Source: Motacilla alba alba
Lineage: Eukaryota > Chordata > Aves > Passeriformes > Motacillidae
Length of the DNA stretch: 64,000 nt
Assembly (NCBI RefSeq): GCF_015832195.1
Contig: NC_052018.1
Span: forward strand, 58,093,666 to 58,157,665
Reading direction: 5' to 3'
The translations under genes and the position numbers were made by a program. Positions 36,067 through 50,700 of the stretch are shown piece by piece; the first letter of the stretch is position 1, and each line of letters starts with the position of its first letter. The notes beneath the pieces were generated by a model, which had not been told where the DNA came from, made no database searches, and worked only from the letters and a program-made list of their open reading frames with translations.

Positions 36067-39000
36067 GAAATGTAGTTTTTTGGCATGATATGTTGATTGG
36101 GGATTTAGAGGGTGGAAAAGGATGCAATAATTTTCTAATTCATTGTGAGATGATACAAGTAGTTTCACTTTGTGTTTTGTTGGTTTTATTGGCACTTCTT
36201 TTTGATTTATTACTAAAGAATAAAACCCATTTTCTTCATCCACATTAATAAATATCATACAAAACATGATTTACCATAGTTTGAAAGTTAAGTAAATTGC
36301 ATTACAAATTTAGGTCCACAGAGCCTAGATAATATATTCATAACATTAAGAAATAGTCTCTGAGAGTGACAAATATAAAGTAAGGTTGCGCTGTAAAATG
36401 ATTTCCTGATGTCTGCAACAAGGCTTGAAGTCTCCTGTCAGGGCCATGAGCCTCGTCCCCTGCCACCCTGTGACCAGCCCTGGCACCAGCAGTGGAGCTC
36501 CAGCCCCACAGAAACCACCAGCATGGGTCTCTAAAATTATTTCAAAGGAGGCAGATTTTCACAGGAAATTCACAGCAATGCTTGATTAGTGGTTTGCATG
36601 TTAAGCCAGAAGAAGGAATAAAGGTTTTCTAATGCTGTTTTTTTTTAGCACAGCAGATGTGTATTTTTTGAAGTATTAATGCTCACCATGTTCACAAAGG
36701 AATATGACCTATTATCTGACTACTAATACACTACTAATATTCCCTGTATTTGCTTTACTTTTGGAAGAGCACTGACATATTTCTCCATTTAGCCAAACAA
36801 AAACAAACAAACAAAACAAAACAAATAAATAAGCAATTTGATTCAAACAAAGTTCAGGTGATTTTTGACCTATATAATTTAAGTAAGCCCTGAAAAAACT
36901 GACTTTCAATTTTTTTTTTTTAAGGCTTGTTCCATAAAGCCTTGAAGTAAGTCTTTCCTTTGGGAGAAAAATTAGAAGAGGCTTATGAATGTTTTGAACA
37001 TTTGTTTCAAATGTTTTCTTCTTTTTTAAACCAAGATGCATTCATCACAAGACAGGCATCGCAAGTGTGTATTAAAGTTGTGTCAGCAGACACCCCTCTT
37101 CCCGTGGGTTATTTTTACTAGGTTTGTCTGTATTAAAAAAGGTGTGGGATTAAGAGTTTACTATCTGTTCATAATTACTCTTTTATTATGGTAAAGTATA
37201 TAAAATTCTTGATTTATCAACAGAATGCATTCTGAAATAGGAGTAATATATGTTAACTCACAGAACAGTACAGCTACAGAACTACATTTTTTTTCTCCAA
37301 ATATCAGCTGAACTAACTCAAATTAAGACAACTTTACTAAGTGTCAAGGCAAAACTAAACAAATTAAAATGTTGCAATTGTAGATATTGAAGTGCATTTA
37401 TTTACATGCTATAAACACAGTAAAAATAAAATCAAAAAGCAGACAGAAAAATGAGTGTTATAGTGTTATTAGTGTATTAAAGTACATGGAACTGAATTTT
37501 TGCCCATGCATCATATTATTGATAATATTGATACCATTTGCAACACATCAGAACCATGCATCATAATATTAATGTAGTAGAACCATGGTTCCTCAAAGAA
37601 ATTAAGTGCAGAAATATTCAAGTACTTGCTAAATTAGAATTAAGATGCATCAAGACAGATCACATTAAATTACTCTTTGAGTTCTGTTGCTCTGTAGTTT
37701 ATTATTACAGTATAAAGTAGTTTGCTTACTTTTTCACATTTTCAGTGGATGTCTGCATCATGCACAATTTCCTACAGCTGTTCTGTTACTGGATTATTCT
37801 GCACGTTATGATGTTGCAGGAGAAGGGAAATATGAATGACCCAAGTCATAATAGATTTTAATTAAAAAAATAGCACATGAGGAATCAGGTACATTTTGAG
37901 AGAAAAAATAATGTATTCTACCAAACTTTTCATGTGAAATAGAAGTACTTTGTGAGACTACAGGTTCTGACTTTTTCTGTTGACCATCTAAAATAAAAAG
38001 GCAAAATGAAGTGAAATTCTCTAGGAAATTAGAGAAAAGGGATTTCTTGTATCACTGAAGCATACAAAACAAAATTAGTTAACTATGTGGAAAATAAAAA
38101 AATTATAGCTTGCCAGAATAGAAACTGGAAAGAATGTTCAAAGATAATCCTTTGCAAATGGAAGATTTCAGATTCTTTTTTTCTTTTGTCAAAACAAGTA
38201 AGAATCCTCTATGGAAATACTTTTTTTTTTTTTTCTGGAAGGCAGATGAGTTTATTAGATTGCACTCATAATTAGTGAGGAATAAGTGAGTCAGAAAAAA
38301 AATCTATGAAACATAAGAATGTGTTTGAATAAAATAGTTTACTTTTCTGTCAGTTTTAAAGTCAGCTAATGAGCCTGGAGACAACAAAAACCACTTATTT
38401 TCAGAAGGGAACAAATAAAACAGTTGAAATATGTTATTTCATTTTTTTCCCTGTGTCTACTTACACTTTGGATAAGTAGGAGAAACAAATTGCAAAGTGA
38501 GCCACTGGGCTCCAAACAGGTTCCAGGTAGAGAATCCAAGTGTCAGTTGGCTTCTGGTAATGCTGGGAATGGGACTGGAGAGCAGGAAAGCAGGAATTCT
38601 TACCAGACTGGGGGCTGGATAGGTTTCAGCACCAGGTTATGTGTACCTTTTGTAATTTTTGTTATAGTTCAGTGTTTTTGTGAAATTATTTGGTTTTTTT
38701 TTTTCCAAAGGAATTTTAGTTGGGTGGGGAGATTGAGTGCTTGGTTATAAACAAAACATTCGGTTTTCTATTAATACTGTTTTTAAACAGGCCACTGGAT
38801 GCAATTTAATCCGAAAAAAAAAAAAAAAAAGAATCTTGCCCACAAAGCGCTGGGAGCTCTGATTACAAAACAAACACGTGATGGTACCCCTGGAATGCTG
38901 GAAGACCTTCCCCAGGGCTGGCAGCAACATGCCAGCAGAGCTGACTCAGCCCTTTCCCCTCCTGGTCATGTTTTTGTACTGTGAGGAGGAGCATGGCCAC

Positions 39001-40798
39001 GGCAGCTCTGGGGGCTGTGGCAGGGCATCAGGGGAGCCTTGCAAATGGGAATGTGAATCTGGGCACACTAAAAAGGCAACAGGGAGTTGCTCTGCTCCCA
39101 ACAGGGAGTGCCTGCAGCCTGAAAACTGTGCTTTGATTGATGGCTTGGGATTAAACTGGCATGCAGAAAGGAGCAGCAAGAGTATTTCTAGCCCTGAGTA
39201 TTTCAAAGTACTTCCTCTGTGTACCCTGCATACTGCAGCAACGATGTAAAAATATGCAGTATGAATTATAAAGTAACAGTATGAATTGATATGGTCGGCC
39301 ACTCTGGTTGACTTCTTGCCCTTAGAGGAGGTCAGAGATTCATGATTAAACCAACAGGCATCCCAAAGGACGAAAAACATGACTGGCAACAACTCTCCGA
39401 CCTTCATCTGAAGACAATTTTTTTTCTTAGTCTCTACATGCTGCATTGGATTTCTGGTCATTCACGATACCTTTCCCACCTGGATCTTTCCCAAAATCAC
39501 TTGCCTGCAGCAAAGTCTCTGTGCTCAGCCCTGTTCTTTATGCAGCAAGGTTTCAGATCTGCGCCTTGCAAGGATCCCCAGTGTCAGCTGGGTTGTGTAG
39601 GTTTGGTGGAGAAATCTGTCCACACTTTTGCTCTGCCACCACTTTCCATCCCTCAGACCTGGCAGCCTCCTCCTGCACTTTATCTCTAGCCAGGGTGTGA
39701 TCTTTGCACATTGTGTGGCACTCAGCAGACATCAAGACACAGATGAATCTCTTGTGTAAGACTGCAGTGCCTTTTAGATGCTTCTTACCCCTTTTAAGTA
39801 TTTTTCTGGAGCTGCCAGGTCAGGTACAGTGAGTCTATGTTTGTGTGGGTGGGAGGAAGAGCTGAAAGGTTTTGGTCAGCTTAAAGAATCCTATGAAATA
39901 GCAGGGCTGTGTCAGGCATACGGCCACAAGGGGACAGATATGTACTGCGGGATCTGCAGGGGAGGTGGAGCTGTGAGAAGGAGAAATAACATGAGGGTAA
40001 AATGAGCAGACAAGCCAGGACAGGTGCAGATTCTTGTGAAGCAGACTGCAACGATTTTTATAGCAGAAGTACTATGGACATCAGTGTAGATGGATGGAAT
40101 CCTGCAGATTATGGAGTAAAAGTCCCAAAGAGCTTTCCTTAGACATCAGTCTAAACCAGGCTGTGCAGAAAAGTTCTAGGCTAGTGCTGAGATTGTCACA
40201 GTAATATCAATGTTTACTATTTTTGATATTGTTTGGTATTAGAGACATTTAGAATTATACTTCCATGGTATTACTCCAGCATATGACACCACTATGTAGT
40301 CCTGGCTGCCTTTGAAAACATGGATTGGGAACAGTGGGACAGAGGAGAGACAACAGAACTGGGGTGTGTCCAGCAGGAGTGGAGAAGAGTGTGACTCATA
40401 TAACACTCAGGGATCTGGGTCTCAGCATGTATTGATGACATTTAGCCGCCTGAGGGGTTGTGGAAGGAGCTGGGAACACAGGGTGTCTGAGATGCACCTC
40501 ACAAAGTCATGGAGCTAAAATGTATTGATCCAAGTGGCTAAAAATATGCCTGAAGACATTTTTCCGTATTTACGATTAGGAACTATTCATTTCAACAGCT
40601 TGAGACAGGAGGCCATGGAGAGTGTAGGAATCAAAAAGAATAAATATTTGAAAAAGCAACCAGTAAACAGACAGGGATTTAGACTAATGACCTAAACAGA
40701 AAATAATGTCGTGGGTTCAAAGCTGCACAGACTAATCCTCTGGTGATAAATCTTAACTGCAAGGCTTTATAAACTTCTGACTTGTGGGTGAACTTCAG
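36067..40798. other. Intergenic sequence downstream of CCDC170
   Basis: Mostly unique AT-rich DNA. It contains an (AAAC)n-like tract at 36794-36833 and a 17-nt A run at 38814-38830. A somewhat GC-richer stretch at about 38880-39180 has open frames on both strands, but none has coding character I trust. Confidence 0.45.
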
Positions 40799-40931
40799 GA
40801 TAGAAACAAGAGGAGCTCGTTGCCCTTGGAAATCTGCTGGTGATGTAGGGGAAAAAAGGAAGCTGGAACAGGAGGAAACACTGGCTAAGCGCCTGAAGAC
40901 TGCTGCCCAGCTGGTTTTTGAATCAAAACAG
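40799..40931 (+). other. Candidate exon of unknown transcript
   Basis: The segment is flanked by an acceptor-like GTGAACTTCAG and a strong donor CAG|GTAAGCTT. It is open in a frame whose end is GEKRKLEQEETLAKRLKTAA followed by QLVFESKQ, with the donor in phase 0. The acidic and basic composition resembles real coding sequence, but no ATG precedes it locally and I do not recognise the peptide. Confidence 0.25.
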
Positions 40932-43900
40932 GTAAGCTTCCTTTCACTGTCTCATGAAGCTCTACAAATGACAGTGTCTGCACCAGTAAGTGATAGAGGT
41001 CCAAAATCCCCCCAGTTGGGATAACAGTTTTTCACAATAGCTCTTTTATTCCTAAGTGGTGTGTGTTCAAATACTTTGTAGCTCTTTATAGTGACTTCCT
41101 GGCCTAGTCAGAGAAGAGGTTGTATTTCTCAAAAAATGTTCTCTCTGTGGTTTTCCTAAGAAATTCTTGACTGGGCTAGTTTGGAAGTTCAGTTTTTACA
41201 TGTATCTGTAGCAGTAGTATCATTGCCTGTAATGCAATATGATGCTTTGCTTTTATTTACAGGACGAGGGAAGTCTTCCTTGCCAGATGGCAGAATTTAT
41301 TTATTTGAAAATTCAAGCCAAAATGATTCAGCCCTTCCTAAGAACAAGACTAATGGAAAACCTAAAATTTGCCTATATCTATAAACAAAAATGTGGCAAT
41401 TTGGTGCAATTCAGGCTGGAGTCAAAACTAAGTTTCTTTGTAGCAAGTGTTCCTGACTTGCTTTGGACCAGAGCAAAGTTTGACACACCTTACTTCTCCC
41501 AGTGCTTTTTTCATTAAAAATAAACAGGAGTGGAAGGAGGGGACCATCTCCAAGCCAGAAGGAAAAGGAACACACTCACGAAAGAGCTAGTTACGGCAGG
41601 TTTCACAGGGAAGGGAAGAGAAGAGAAAGAAAGTTCAGTGGGAAAGATATAGTAAAGGTATGCTGTAAGATGAAAAAAAAAAAAAGAGGGAGTGTGAGTA
41701 GCTGAGTAGGAATTTGGGAACAAGCGTTTGGGACAGCTGATGATTGGGAAGCAAGCAGCAGGCAATGGTGAAGATGGGAGACTTTCAGAACTTCCTGGTC
41801 ATAAACCAGGATGAAGGACGGGGGGAAGCCAAGGGCAAGAGGCTGAGGTTGAGTCTGTTGGGTGCGATAACAGAAAACCCAGGAGCAGCATGAGAAATCA
41901 GCATTCTCATCTCCAAATAAAGTGGGAAGAATGGGAGGAAGCAAGGTAATGTAGGATGGAATCAACTGTACAAAATGTTCCCAGCATTTCATGCCAGCAG
42001 GAGATGGGACATCTCAATAGTCCCATAATGAAGTGAAGTAACTTGTTGAAAAATGCAATAAAGTGCAAGGCAGAAGGATCACTGTATCCTCTCATTCTGT
42101 CCTTGTGCCGAGCTGCACATCTGTGTTGCAGCTGGACCTGATACTTCCCTGCTTTTCCTGGGCTCATTTCTCAGCTGCATTTCCTGACAAAGTATGGATC
42201 TTCCTGTAGTACGCTAAACCCTCCAATTTAACAGTTGCTAAAGGAAAAAAGGCTTTCCGCTCAGTTGCAGCTTGAAGGCCATCACTTAAACTCCAGGCTG
42301 TTTGATAGACCATATAGAAAGTGGGTTGGAATCATGCAGGAATCACATTTAGTGGTTTTAAGACTGCTTTCACACTCCTTTGTAAAATATCTGAATATCG
42401 TTGACACAAATAGTTCTAAATGATCATAAACATAGGGTGTTTTTGGCATTAGTAGGTTAAGAGAAATTAGAAATAAAAACAGGAAGTGACAGCAAAGAGA
42501 AAACTCCCATGTGGGATTTTTCTGGAGCAACCTGTTATAACTTACACCAGGGGACTTTGAAATGATGAGTAGTTATAATATAAGATTTCCAGATCTCCTA
42601 ATTACCACAGAATATATTTGGGTTTGCCTCTCCTAGAAGCTTACCATAATTTTCCAGATGGGCATGTTGCTTTTAGTTCCACATGATAAAAAACAGGAGA
42701 TATAAAAAAAATTGCAAAACTTTCAGCTTCAATTTAAAGAAAAGGATAACTCTTTCACACCAAAATATGTCTATTAAAAAAAGAAAGAGTTGCAAAAGCC
42801 CCAAATATCCGCCAGCTGGAGCCAAGTGCTGTGAGGGAGTGGGAATGATTGGTCTGAGGGATCAGGATGCTGGTGGCACAGAGGTGTGCAATGAGGGAAT
42901 GGGACCAGATTGCGAAGTGGTGTAGAAGGATTACCCAAATTACTGAAGTATCCATGTAGTTAGAATGTATGTTCCTGTTTCATCCAGACGCATGATAGAC
43001 TTTGTTTTCTAGTATGTAACAACTCCCAGTCCTGAGTCTGTGGTGTGTATTCATCAAATAAGATAAAGTGATGTTTGCCATATTGATATTTGCCATTGCC
43101 TCAGTTACAGGCAGTTCACATGTAAAGTCAATTACATGGTGCTTGATTACTCTTGAAATCCAGCTAAAATCCAGCTTGAAATCCAGCCTGTTTGAAAAAA
43201 AATGACATTTTTTCTGGGTATTGTGGTGCCTTGTAGTGCTTCATCCCCTCAATGAAGGCAATTCATTTCGTCAGTGTCAATTCCTGTTTCTCTAGCAGTA
43301 GAGCAATGGCAACAGCTTGCAAAAAAGGTTGGTAAAGAGCACATGGTAGGTCAGTAACACACAGGCAGAAAAGGAGGGGCTTATTTGCTGAAATAAGGTA
43401 AATAAGGCTGGGAAAATCTGACAAACTTATGGCAGTACCTGTGATCAAGGTTTGACAGGCCTATCAGTGGGACAGTCATATGTGCACAATTCTGGAGAGA
43501 ATCTGATTACAAGAAAGGGACTGGAATAGATGGATTTCAGGGGGATTTTTGTCCATCCAGAAGTACATAGTTATGTATCAGAGATCTGTCTAAGGTTGGT
43601 AATATTTTCAACAACATAAATAGCTATAGCATTATTTTGCCATCCTGTTTCCATCCTCAGCTTTGCAGTTAGAAGCTATAGTTAAGTATTTATTTATATT
43701 TGTTTTTAAAGCCTTAGAAATAACAGAGTAACACTGTAGCTTTTTAAAGAGCAACAAAAAAGGCTGACAATTTGAAATTTAAGGAAATTATATTCTATGA
43801 AAAACTTAAATACTTTGGCTACTGCGGAATTTCTTATTTAACTGCTTCTAAGCGCCCTTTGCTCTTCTCAGAAGCCTAGGTAGTCCAAATTAGGTGGCAT

Positions 43901-44540
43901 AAAAAAGCTTTAACTTTTCAAGAGCAGTTTTTTTTTACAAATTACATTATATGTGTACTTGTATGTTTTAGTCTGTTACTAAATACTAGCAGGAAACTAA
44001 AATGGGTACTTACTGCAGATGTTGTATTTTACTGGCTAGGCTAGTGTGAAGCATTATGGTGAAGCAGAGAAACATATTAAGAAGGTAAGAAATAATAAAG
44101 AAAGCTGAATGGCAGTGCATAATATAATTTAGGAGTTGCCTTTGTAGGAAAAAGCCTGAGATCTCTTATCTGATTTGTTTTCAGAGACGTGATGCACACA
44201 TTTGTGGCAATTTGCAACTAAAACGCCCCAGCTGACAGGTAAAAGTCAGCATAGTGCTTTTATTTGTCAAGCAGGCAGAAATTGTCAGTGACAGAATGCA
44301 AATTCAGAAAAACTGATGGGAAAATATTGACTGTGTAAATACGGAACGGCCAAAAGAATTGGGAGGCAAAACGCCACCAGTGCTGTTGCTGTCACGCAGC
44401 GGGACGTGGAGCCTGCTGCTGAATAGTCTTGTGGCAGTACCCATGAGGATGCTCTGTCAGGGCTTCAAAAGGTTGAAAAACTAATTCAATCAGTTGGCCT
44501 CTATCACAGAGCTAAAGAATCAACCTATTTCTCATGACAG
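40932..44540. other. Intergenic sequence
   Basis: Purine-rich stretches (about 41530-41700) and AT-rich unique DNA. No repeat family or gene recognised. Confidence 0.4.
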
Positions 44541-44724
44541 ATCAAGCAGCTGCCTTTTCCAATGTGATTTGGTTTAGGTCAGCTGTCAGATGCAAAGAAA
44601 CGGGTCCAGCATGGTTACCCAGCAGTTGCTGCCCGCTCAGTGCAAGAGCCTCTGGAAAGCAACATCCTGAAGAGCTGAACACATCCAATCCCAAGAGGAT
44701 CAGATTTTTCCCTGATAAGGCCAG
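44541..44724 (+). other. Candidate leader exon
   Basis: The acceptor-like CTATTTCTCATGACAG is followed by 184 nt and a good donor GGCCAG|GTGAGTTT. The segment is GC-richer than its surroundings and open in one frame throughout. An untranslated upstream exon, for example of a downstream ESR1, would look like this. Nothing here identifies the gene. Confidence 0.25.
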
Positions 44725-47700
44725 GTGAGTTTGATCCATTAAGAACATTATACTATGTTAGGTATCAATGTAGTCATCAAAAAGAGTCCTGTTGTGGAAT
44801 TTTCTTCCTTATGCTAAGAAAATGTGGCCTTTTATAAGAACAGCCAAGCTATTAATGGAGTAGAAACTTTCTTTGAGTACTCTGCAAGCCTTAGTCCTTA
44901 TTGGAAGCAACTTGTTCTATTTATAGCTTTAGTACAAATTTTCTGAACACAGTTATTGATTCAAATTCTCATTTTATTGCTAGTGATTTAGCTAAATAGC
45001 AAGATAAAGGTACTTGAGCCAAACAACAACACAACAACAGAGGAGTACAGAACTGAAATAGGGCTTGATATTCTTCTAACCAATTAACATTTTTATTCTG
45101 GGGCAAAGAAAACACATTTGCCTTTAACAGAATGACCGACCAAATTGCTGTCAGTCAGCCAATCTGATAAAGGTCAACTACCGAAAACCCCGTCTGTCAG
45201 TACACAAACTGTGACCTGGGCAGTCAGAAGTTCATTTGTTGTTTTGAAAGAAAAGTACGCTTTTTTCATAGATGCATCTGTTCTGCATCAACTACAAAAC
45301 CCTTAATGAAATTTTATGGTGGAAATAATACTATCAACTTTCTTAATTATACTCCTTGCTCTATCGGGCTTCTTTGGGTACCTTGACAACACAAACTTAG
45401 TTAAAATAAAATTATATATTTTAAGTCCTTCAAAATGTTGTTTACTTTTATTTTATTTTATTTTGTTTTATTTTAGCTACTTTTATTTTAACTCTTCCCA
45501 AGAGTTAAACTGGCTGAATTAAACTGGCAGGGGTGGAAAAGAGGAATATGACCACTATTCCTAAGATAGACAATTATTTTGTGTAGAGATTCACATTTTA
45601 GATTGTAGAATAAAACTTTAACTGTTGCTTACCTATTTTCAAGTTACCTAACTATGAAAATATTTTAAGCAGGTTTTACTCTCTGTAGAGTGCTGGCCTA
45701 GCAAACCTGGCTGTGGGACCTGGCAGTGGAGCTGACTGATGCTCTCGCATGGCTGATGCTCACCAAAGGAAAGGGCCAGGACTGGGCACCACAGAGACTT
45801 GTAGAGTAACTTTCCCATGCAAAGAAGTTTGCACAGGAAAAGTTTATCAATTACTACAAACAAATTCCCTTATGTTCTTGGTTAGGAGTTGATTTATTTA
45901 TTGCAGTCTTGTTTATATCCCTCCTAAGAAAAGAATTAAAAAAGATGTCATCCTCTAAATGTGGTTGCCTGCACAACCATCAGCTGGACACATGTTTATT
46001 TTTGGAGTCAGCCTGAATAGTTGCATCACCACACTGATCTAAGTCTCTCCCTGCCATGTCTGCCCAGAGGGAGCATTTTGAGTGTTGCAGCATTCCTCAT
46101 GCCAGGGAACAAATAGCATTTGAAGGTGTAAGTACCTTTTGGTTTTGTAGAAATTTCAGGAACTCACATCTGCCAGTAAAGCTATCATGCAAATTTGATG
46201 TTCTCTCTTAATAGGTAATTATGTACTTCTTATTTTAACATCCCTTTTTCTTTTCAAAGGTACCACACATGTACATTTTTTATTTGAAAGAGGGAAGCTA
46301 CTCCCCCTGCTAAGCTGCAGGTGTCTTAGCCACTTATCTCTTTTGTCCTCTCACTTGCCTCAGTTCTGGTGTCTCTTATCAGCAGTCGCTTTCATAAGGG
46401 TGATGGTTTTTTACATCCGTGTTCTACCTTTCAAAAAAAAAGGAAGCTTAAAGGAATTAAGATTTACGCTGACTTGAATGTAGGATATAATAATTTCCTT
46501 ATAGAGATGGGAAGAGCTTGTTACAGAATAAATTACATAAATGCTGTGTGAAAGCACTGCACAGAAATCCTCAATCATAATGCTGAATATATCTGCTTAC
46601 ATGATCCCAGTAAATAAGTGATTACTGAAAATGGCTGCTAATTCTTCTGTTGCTCAGATGATGCCAGTTTCAGAAGCTAGAAAATACAAATTTATTGTTG
46701 TTTGTTCAATCCCTGTGTTATTGCGTACTTCTGTTCCCTTACGAAACTGGAGATGAGCAGAACTATTTCTGGTTTATGTGCTTGTTTGAGCAGAATCATC
46801 ACTAGTGTCAGCATTACCATAGAGAAGAAATTGATGCCTGTAAGCTGCCATACAAGCAAGAGGGCATTTCCCCCCCAGTTTATACAGTGCCACTGTGCTA
46901 TGAGTGCATAGAGAAATGTTTTAGCACATATTAGCAGTACTTGTGGACATTTGTGGGGCACTGAGACGTGTGTGTGAAGCAACAGGCTTACCTAAGGAGA
47001 GGCTGGCTTCTCTAAAGTGGTTTGAAATTAATCAAGGTGGCAGTATTTGGGAGCCTGATGCCTAGAATTTTAGCTATCACATTCACCTCTTTCTTCCAAT
47101 GTGCCTGGAGGATGTTTTTCTGGCAGCTTGCTCTCCCCCAGCTTTCCACTGTCTGACAGACCTCTGGAGGTTTGTGCCATCATTCTTTCTTTCCCATCTT
47201 TCTCCTTAGTGCACCAGAAGGATGTGGGTAGAGAAGTTGAATGTTGGCACCCTGATTCCTGTCCCACGAGGACTCACCCCAAATGGCTGTGAGGGAAGGG
47301 CTTGTTCACCATGATCCCTCTAGAAGTTGCTCCCTCTGACTAATACATCTTTCCAATTGCAAGTGTATCTCCCTCACCAATCCCAGAGGTTCAGGAACAC
47401 ACAGCCTCTTCAAAAAATCCTGAAGCGAGAAAGGAAAACCAGCAACGGCAGAGAAGCTCCTAATGATGCGATTTTTTAGCCTGATGTCTGATTTCCTTCC
47501 GAGCAAGAATGCTTAAGAGTGATGATGGTTGTTGCCCTAAACTATAGATTTTCAATCATAAGCTTGGAGTGGTGAGCCAGGCCTAAGTAGTTTTCAAGAA
47601 AGAGTTAAAAAAAGATGAAGGTACACTTAATCTTTTCTTCTTCACCCCCTTCTGAACTTACCTTGCATTGAGCAGATATCAGACAACATCCTGAGGAGAT

Positions 47701-50700
47701 GAAATAGCTATTTCTTGCTCTTTGTTTTTCACAGAACTAAATTTGTTTTTTTTTTTAATTTTTCAAAAAGGAGGAACAAACCACAGTAAGGAATTAAACA
47801 TATCACTCCAAGAATTTTGTAAAAGGGACACATATTAGGTTGTTTGCCCCAACAGTAATGTCTTGATAACACAGAAGTTTATCAACATGTAAGTGCAATA
47901 GAAATGTTTCTATTAAATCTATAGAAATAGTAATTGTAGAGTTATTTTTGTTGCACATTAAAGGATTTTTCCTCCACAGCAGTTTTTTCTTGAAACTGTG
48001 GAAAGTGTAATATATCAATTTTTTATTAATTGATTTGATTGTTGCCATTTGTATCATCTACATCAAGAGAAGCAAAATTAAGCTAGCAGACAGCAAAGAA
48101 GTCAGAAGAAAATTAGATTTTAAAAGTCTATCCGAATCTCATTTACACTTTGCAATGCAGGTGTTGAAATTTATTTCTTAACCAGTATATTTTAAAATCA
48201 AACTATGCTCCTTTAAATTGCTTAAATAAGATTTGTGCTCCTTTCTGCTTTGCAGACCTCCTCTTTCTTTGAAGCAAACTTAAATTCCTTCAGGAAACAG
48301 GAGGCTTCAGAAATGGAAACACCATGTGACAGTGGGGAAGGGCCATGCTGGCCGAGGAGAGCTCATCCTTTCCAGGGTCACTTTGCAGAAACCCCATATT
48401 TCTTAGTGTTGGGATGAAAAGGAGCAACAATAAAATACGTGTTTTCAAGGGGGAAAGAAATTGTGTGAAGCTGTCTCAGTCCACCTCTGCCAGCCACTTT
48501 ATGTTCCCTTTCAATGTATGGTTAGCTCTCAACTATATCTTTGTTTAACTCAAATTGCTAAAATAACCCCTTGTTTGAAACTGTTCCTACATATAAAGAT
48601 TTATAGTGCTGGGAATAAAAATCATCATCTGGATTTCATTAAGATTTTCCTGGCAAGTAATTAATGCTGAAAGCATGTTTTGATCAAGCATCTCCAATTT
48701 CAGCAATGGTAAGTGAGTTAAAAGCAGCTAGCATTATAGAAATAGGTCGACTTGGGCTCTGAAAGTTTTTGCTAGTTTTCCCAGCCCTCAGCAAACGGTG
48801 GTGCTAGTACCTTATTTTTCATTCCCTGTGTTTCCTCATTTCATGGTCATATCAGCCTCTTGGTGACTGCCAATGAGCGGATCTCATCATAGCTGAAAAT
48901 TCAGGAACATGTGCAAAGAAGCCACCCAAATGGACAAGAAATTTGAATATTCTCTCTCCTGGCTTTTTCCTTTAGAATGAGAAGACTGCAGGTATGAATC
49001 TGTCAAAGTAGGTAATTAATTTTTTTTTGTTTGTTTCTGTTTTGATTTATATCTGTTGTGACTTAATTGCATGTCTCTATTTACATGTACAGTAAGTCAA
49101 CGTAGGTTTTTCTGTGTTATACCTGTTGTGCATTTTTGTGTTCTAGACTATGAGAGCAGGACTCTGTCTCAGCCTGCTTTTGGGAGAACTGGCTTTTGGA
49201 GCAATAATCAGTAAGATGTGGGATGCCCTTTTCCCAAAGCAGAAATGACAGCTTATCTACTGTACTCCAAGTAAAATACATAGTATACAGCTCCCTGTGA
49301 AGTTCCAGGTTGCAGAAATACAGAAATACCCATTAGCACCAAAGCAGTGTTTTACATTGTGCACCGGGCTGGGGAGGTACCTGTGAGATAACCTTACCCT
49401 TGGTAATGCATAACAACTCTTGCCTCTATTCAGTGGGGTTATTGACTATATCGGAAGCTATCAGCTACAGGTGTACATTTGGAGAAATTTCCAGAAAGTA
49501 CTGATAACTTGGAACACAGGGTGTAGCAGCAAGTGTACAACTCCTGCTCGTTTCACCCATTGAAAATGACAAGCTGGAAAAGCCGTTATGAGTTGTTTTG
49601 AGAGGTCCGTGTTTTATCATCAGCTTGAAATTGTGCTGCTGGCTGTTAGTCACTGGGCTGCCAAAATTCAAGTGGCTTCAAGTGTGAGAGCTACTGGACC
49701 TGCAGGGCAATAACGGGAAGGAGGTTATTTTATGGCTGGTCTCCCTGCATGTGTTGTGTGCTTCCCTCTGATAAAGTGCCTGTATCAGCCCCACCTATTA
49801 AAGTTGTCTGACACTTCCCATCACAGACTTTGTTTTCAGATGATTATAATGTAGCCAAACTATAACTGTCTGAGTTGAAATCTGACTTCTTGTACTGGCG
49901 TGCTGAAGTGCTTCATGTGGAAATTAATTTTAAAAAGTTCCCCAGGTTTGGGGTTTCTTTTAATAAGAATAGAGAAATTGTTTTGCACAGTGAAGATAAT
50001 CTGCTCTTCGTGGAACTCTAAATGTAGTTGTGTGATCTTTGATCTGCAGGTCATGATTTCATGATCTCATTAGTGTGAGGAGAGTCAGTATAGGCTTTGT
50101 AGTAATGTAGAAAATGTGGACCCTAATGGATTTTTTCACGTATACTGTGTGGGCTGTCAAAGGTATTTTCAATGTTTGAGCGTATTTGGCTCTCATTTCT
50201 TGCCTGAGTGCATCTGTGTTTTCTGAGTGGAGACTTGACACTTGGAAGAGAAGTGGCTATTGGCTAAAGGACAGCTTTTATCTCCGTGAAATCAGACCAA
50301 ATCTGGCAAAGCTGTAAGCTGCTTAAAGAACACGTAATTCCAATATGCTCATGCTTGCTGGATGTTTTCAGCCTGATTCCCTATAGTTTATCTCTGTGTG
50401 CCCAGGCTGGGACAGTTCAGGCTGAGCAGATGTCTCCTGTAACTGAAGTTCTCAAACTGTTGCTGGCTACGCTGGCCCCGGACATCATTGCAAAGATCGG
50501 GGGCTGTTTTTCTTCTTTGCCAAAGCTTTATAAAATTATGACATAAAATTATAAAATTTAAAACAATAACAGAGGAGACCTTGGTCCAGGGATCAAGCAA
50601 GAGACTAGGACAAGGGATCCAGCTGTAGAAGACCACAGAATACAGGGACTGGGAGCTTATGGGGCAGTGAAAACAGTGTTTGGGTTACTCTGCTGGGTAA

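Noticed and set aside
38946..39461. 171-codon - strand open frame in a GC-richer stretch
   Set aside because: A + strand frame overlaps it and the peptide has no domain features. Base composition alone explains it.
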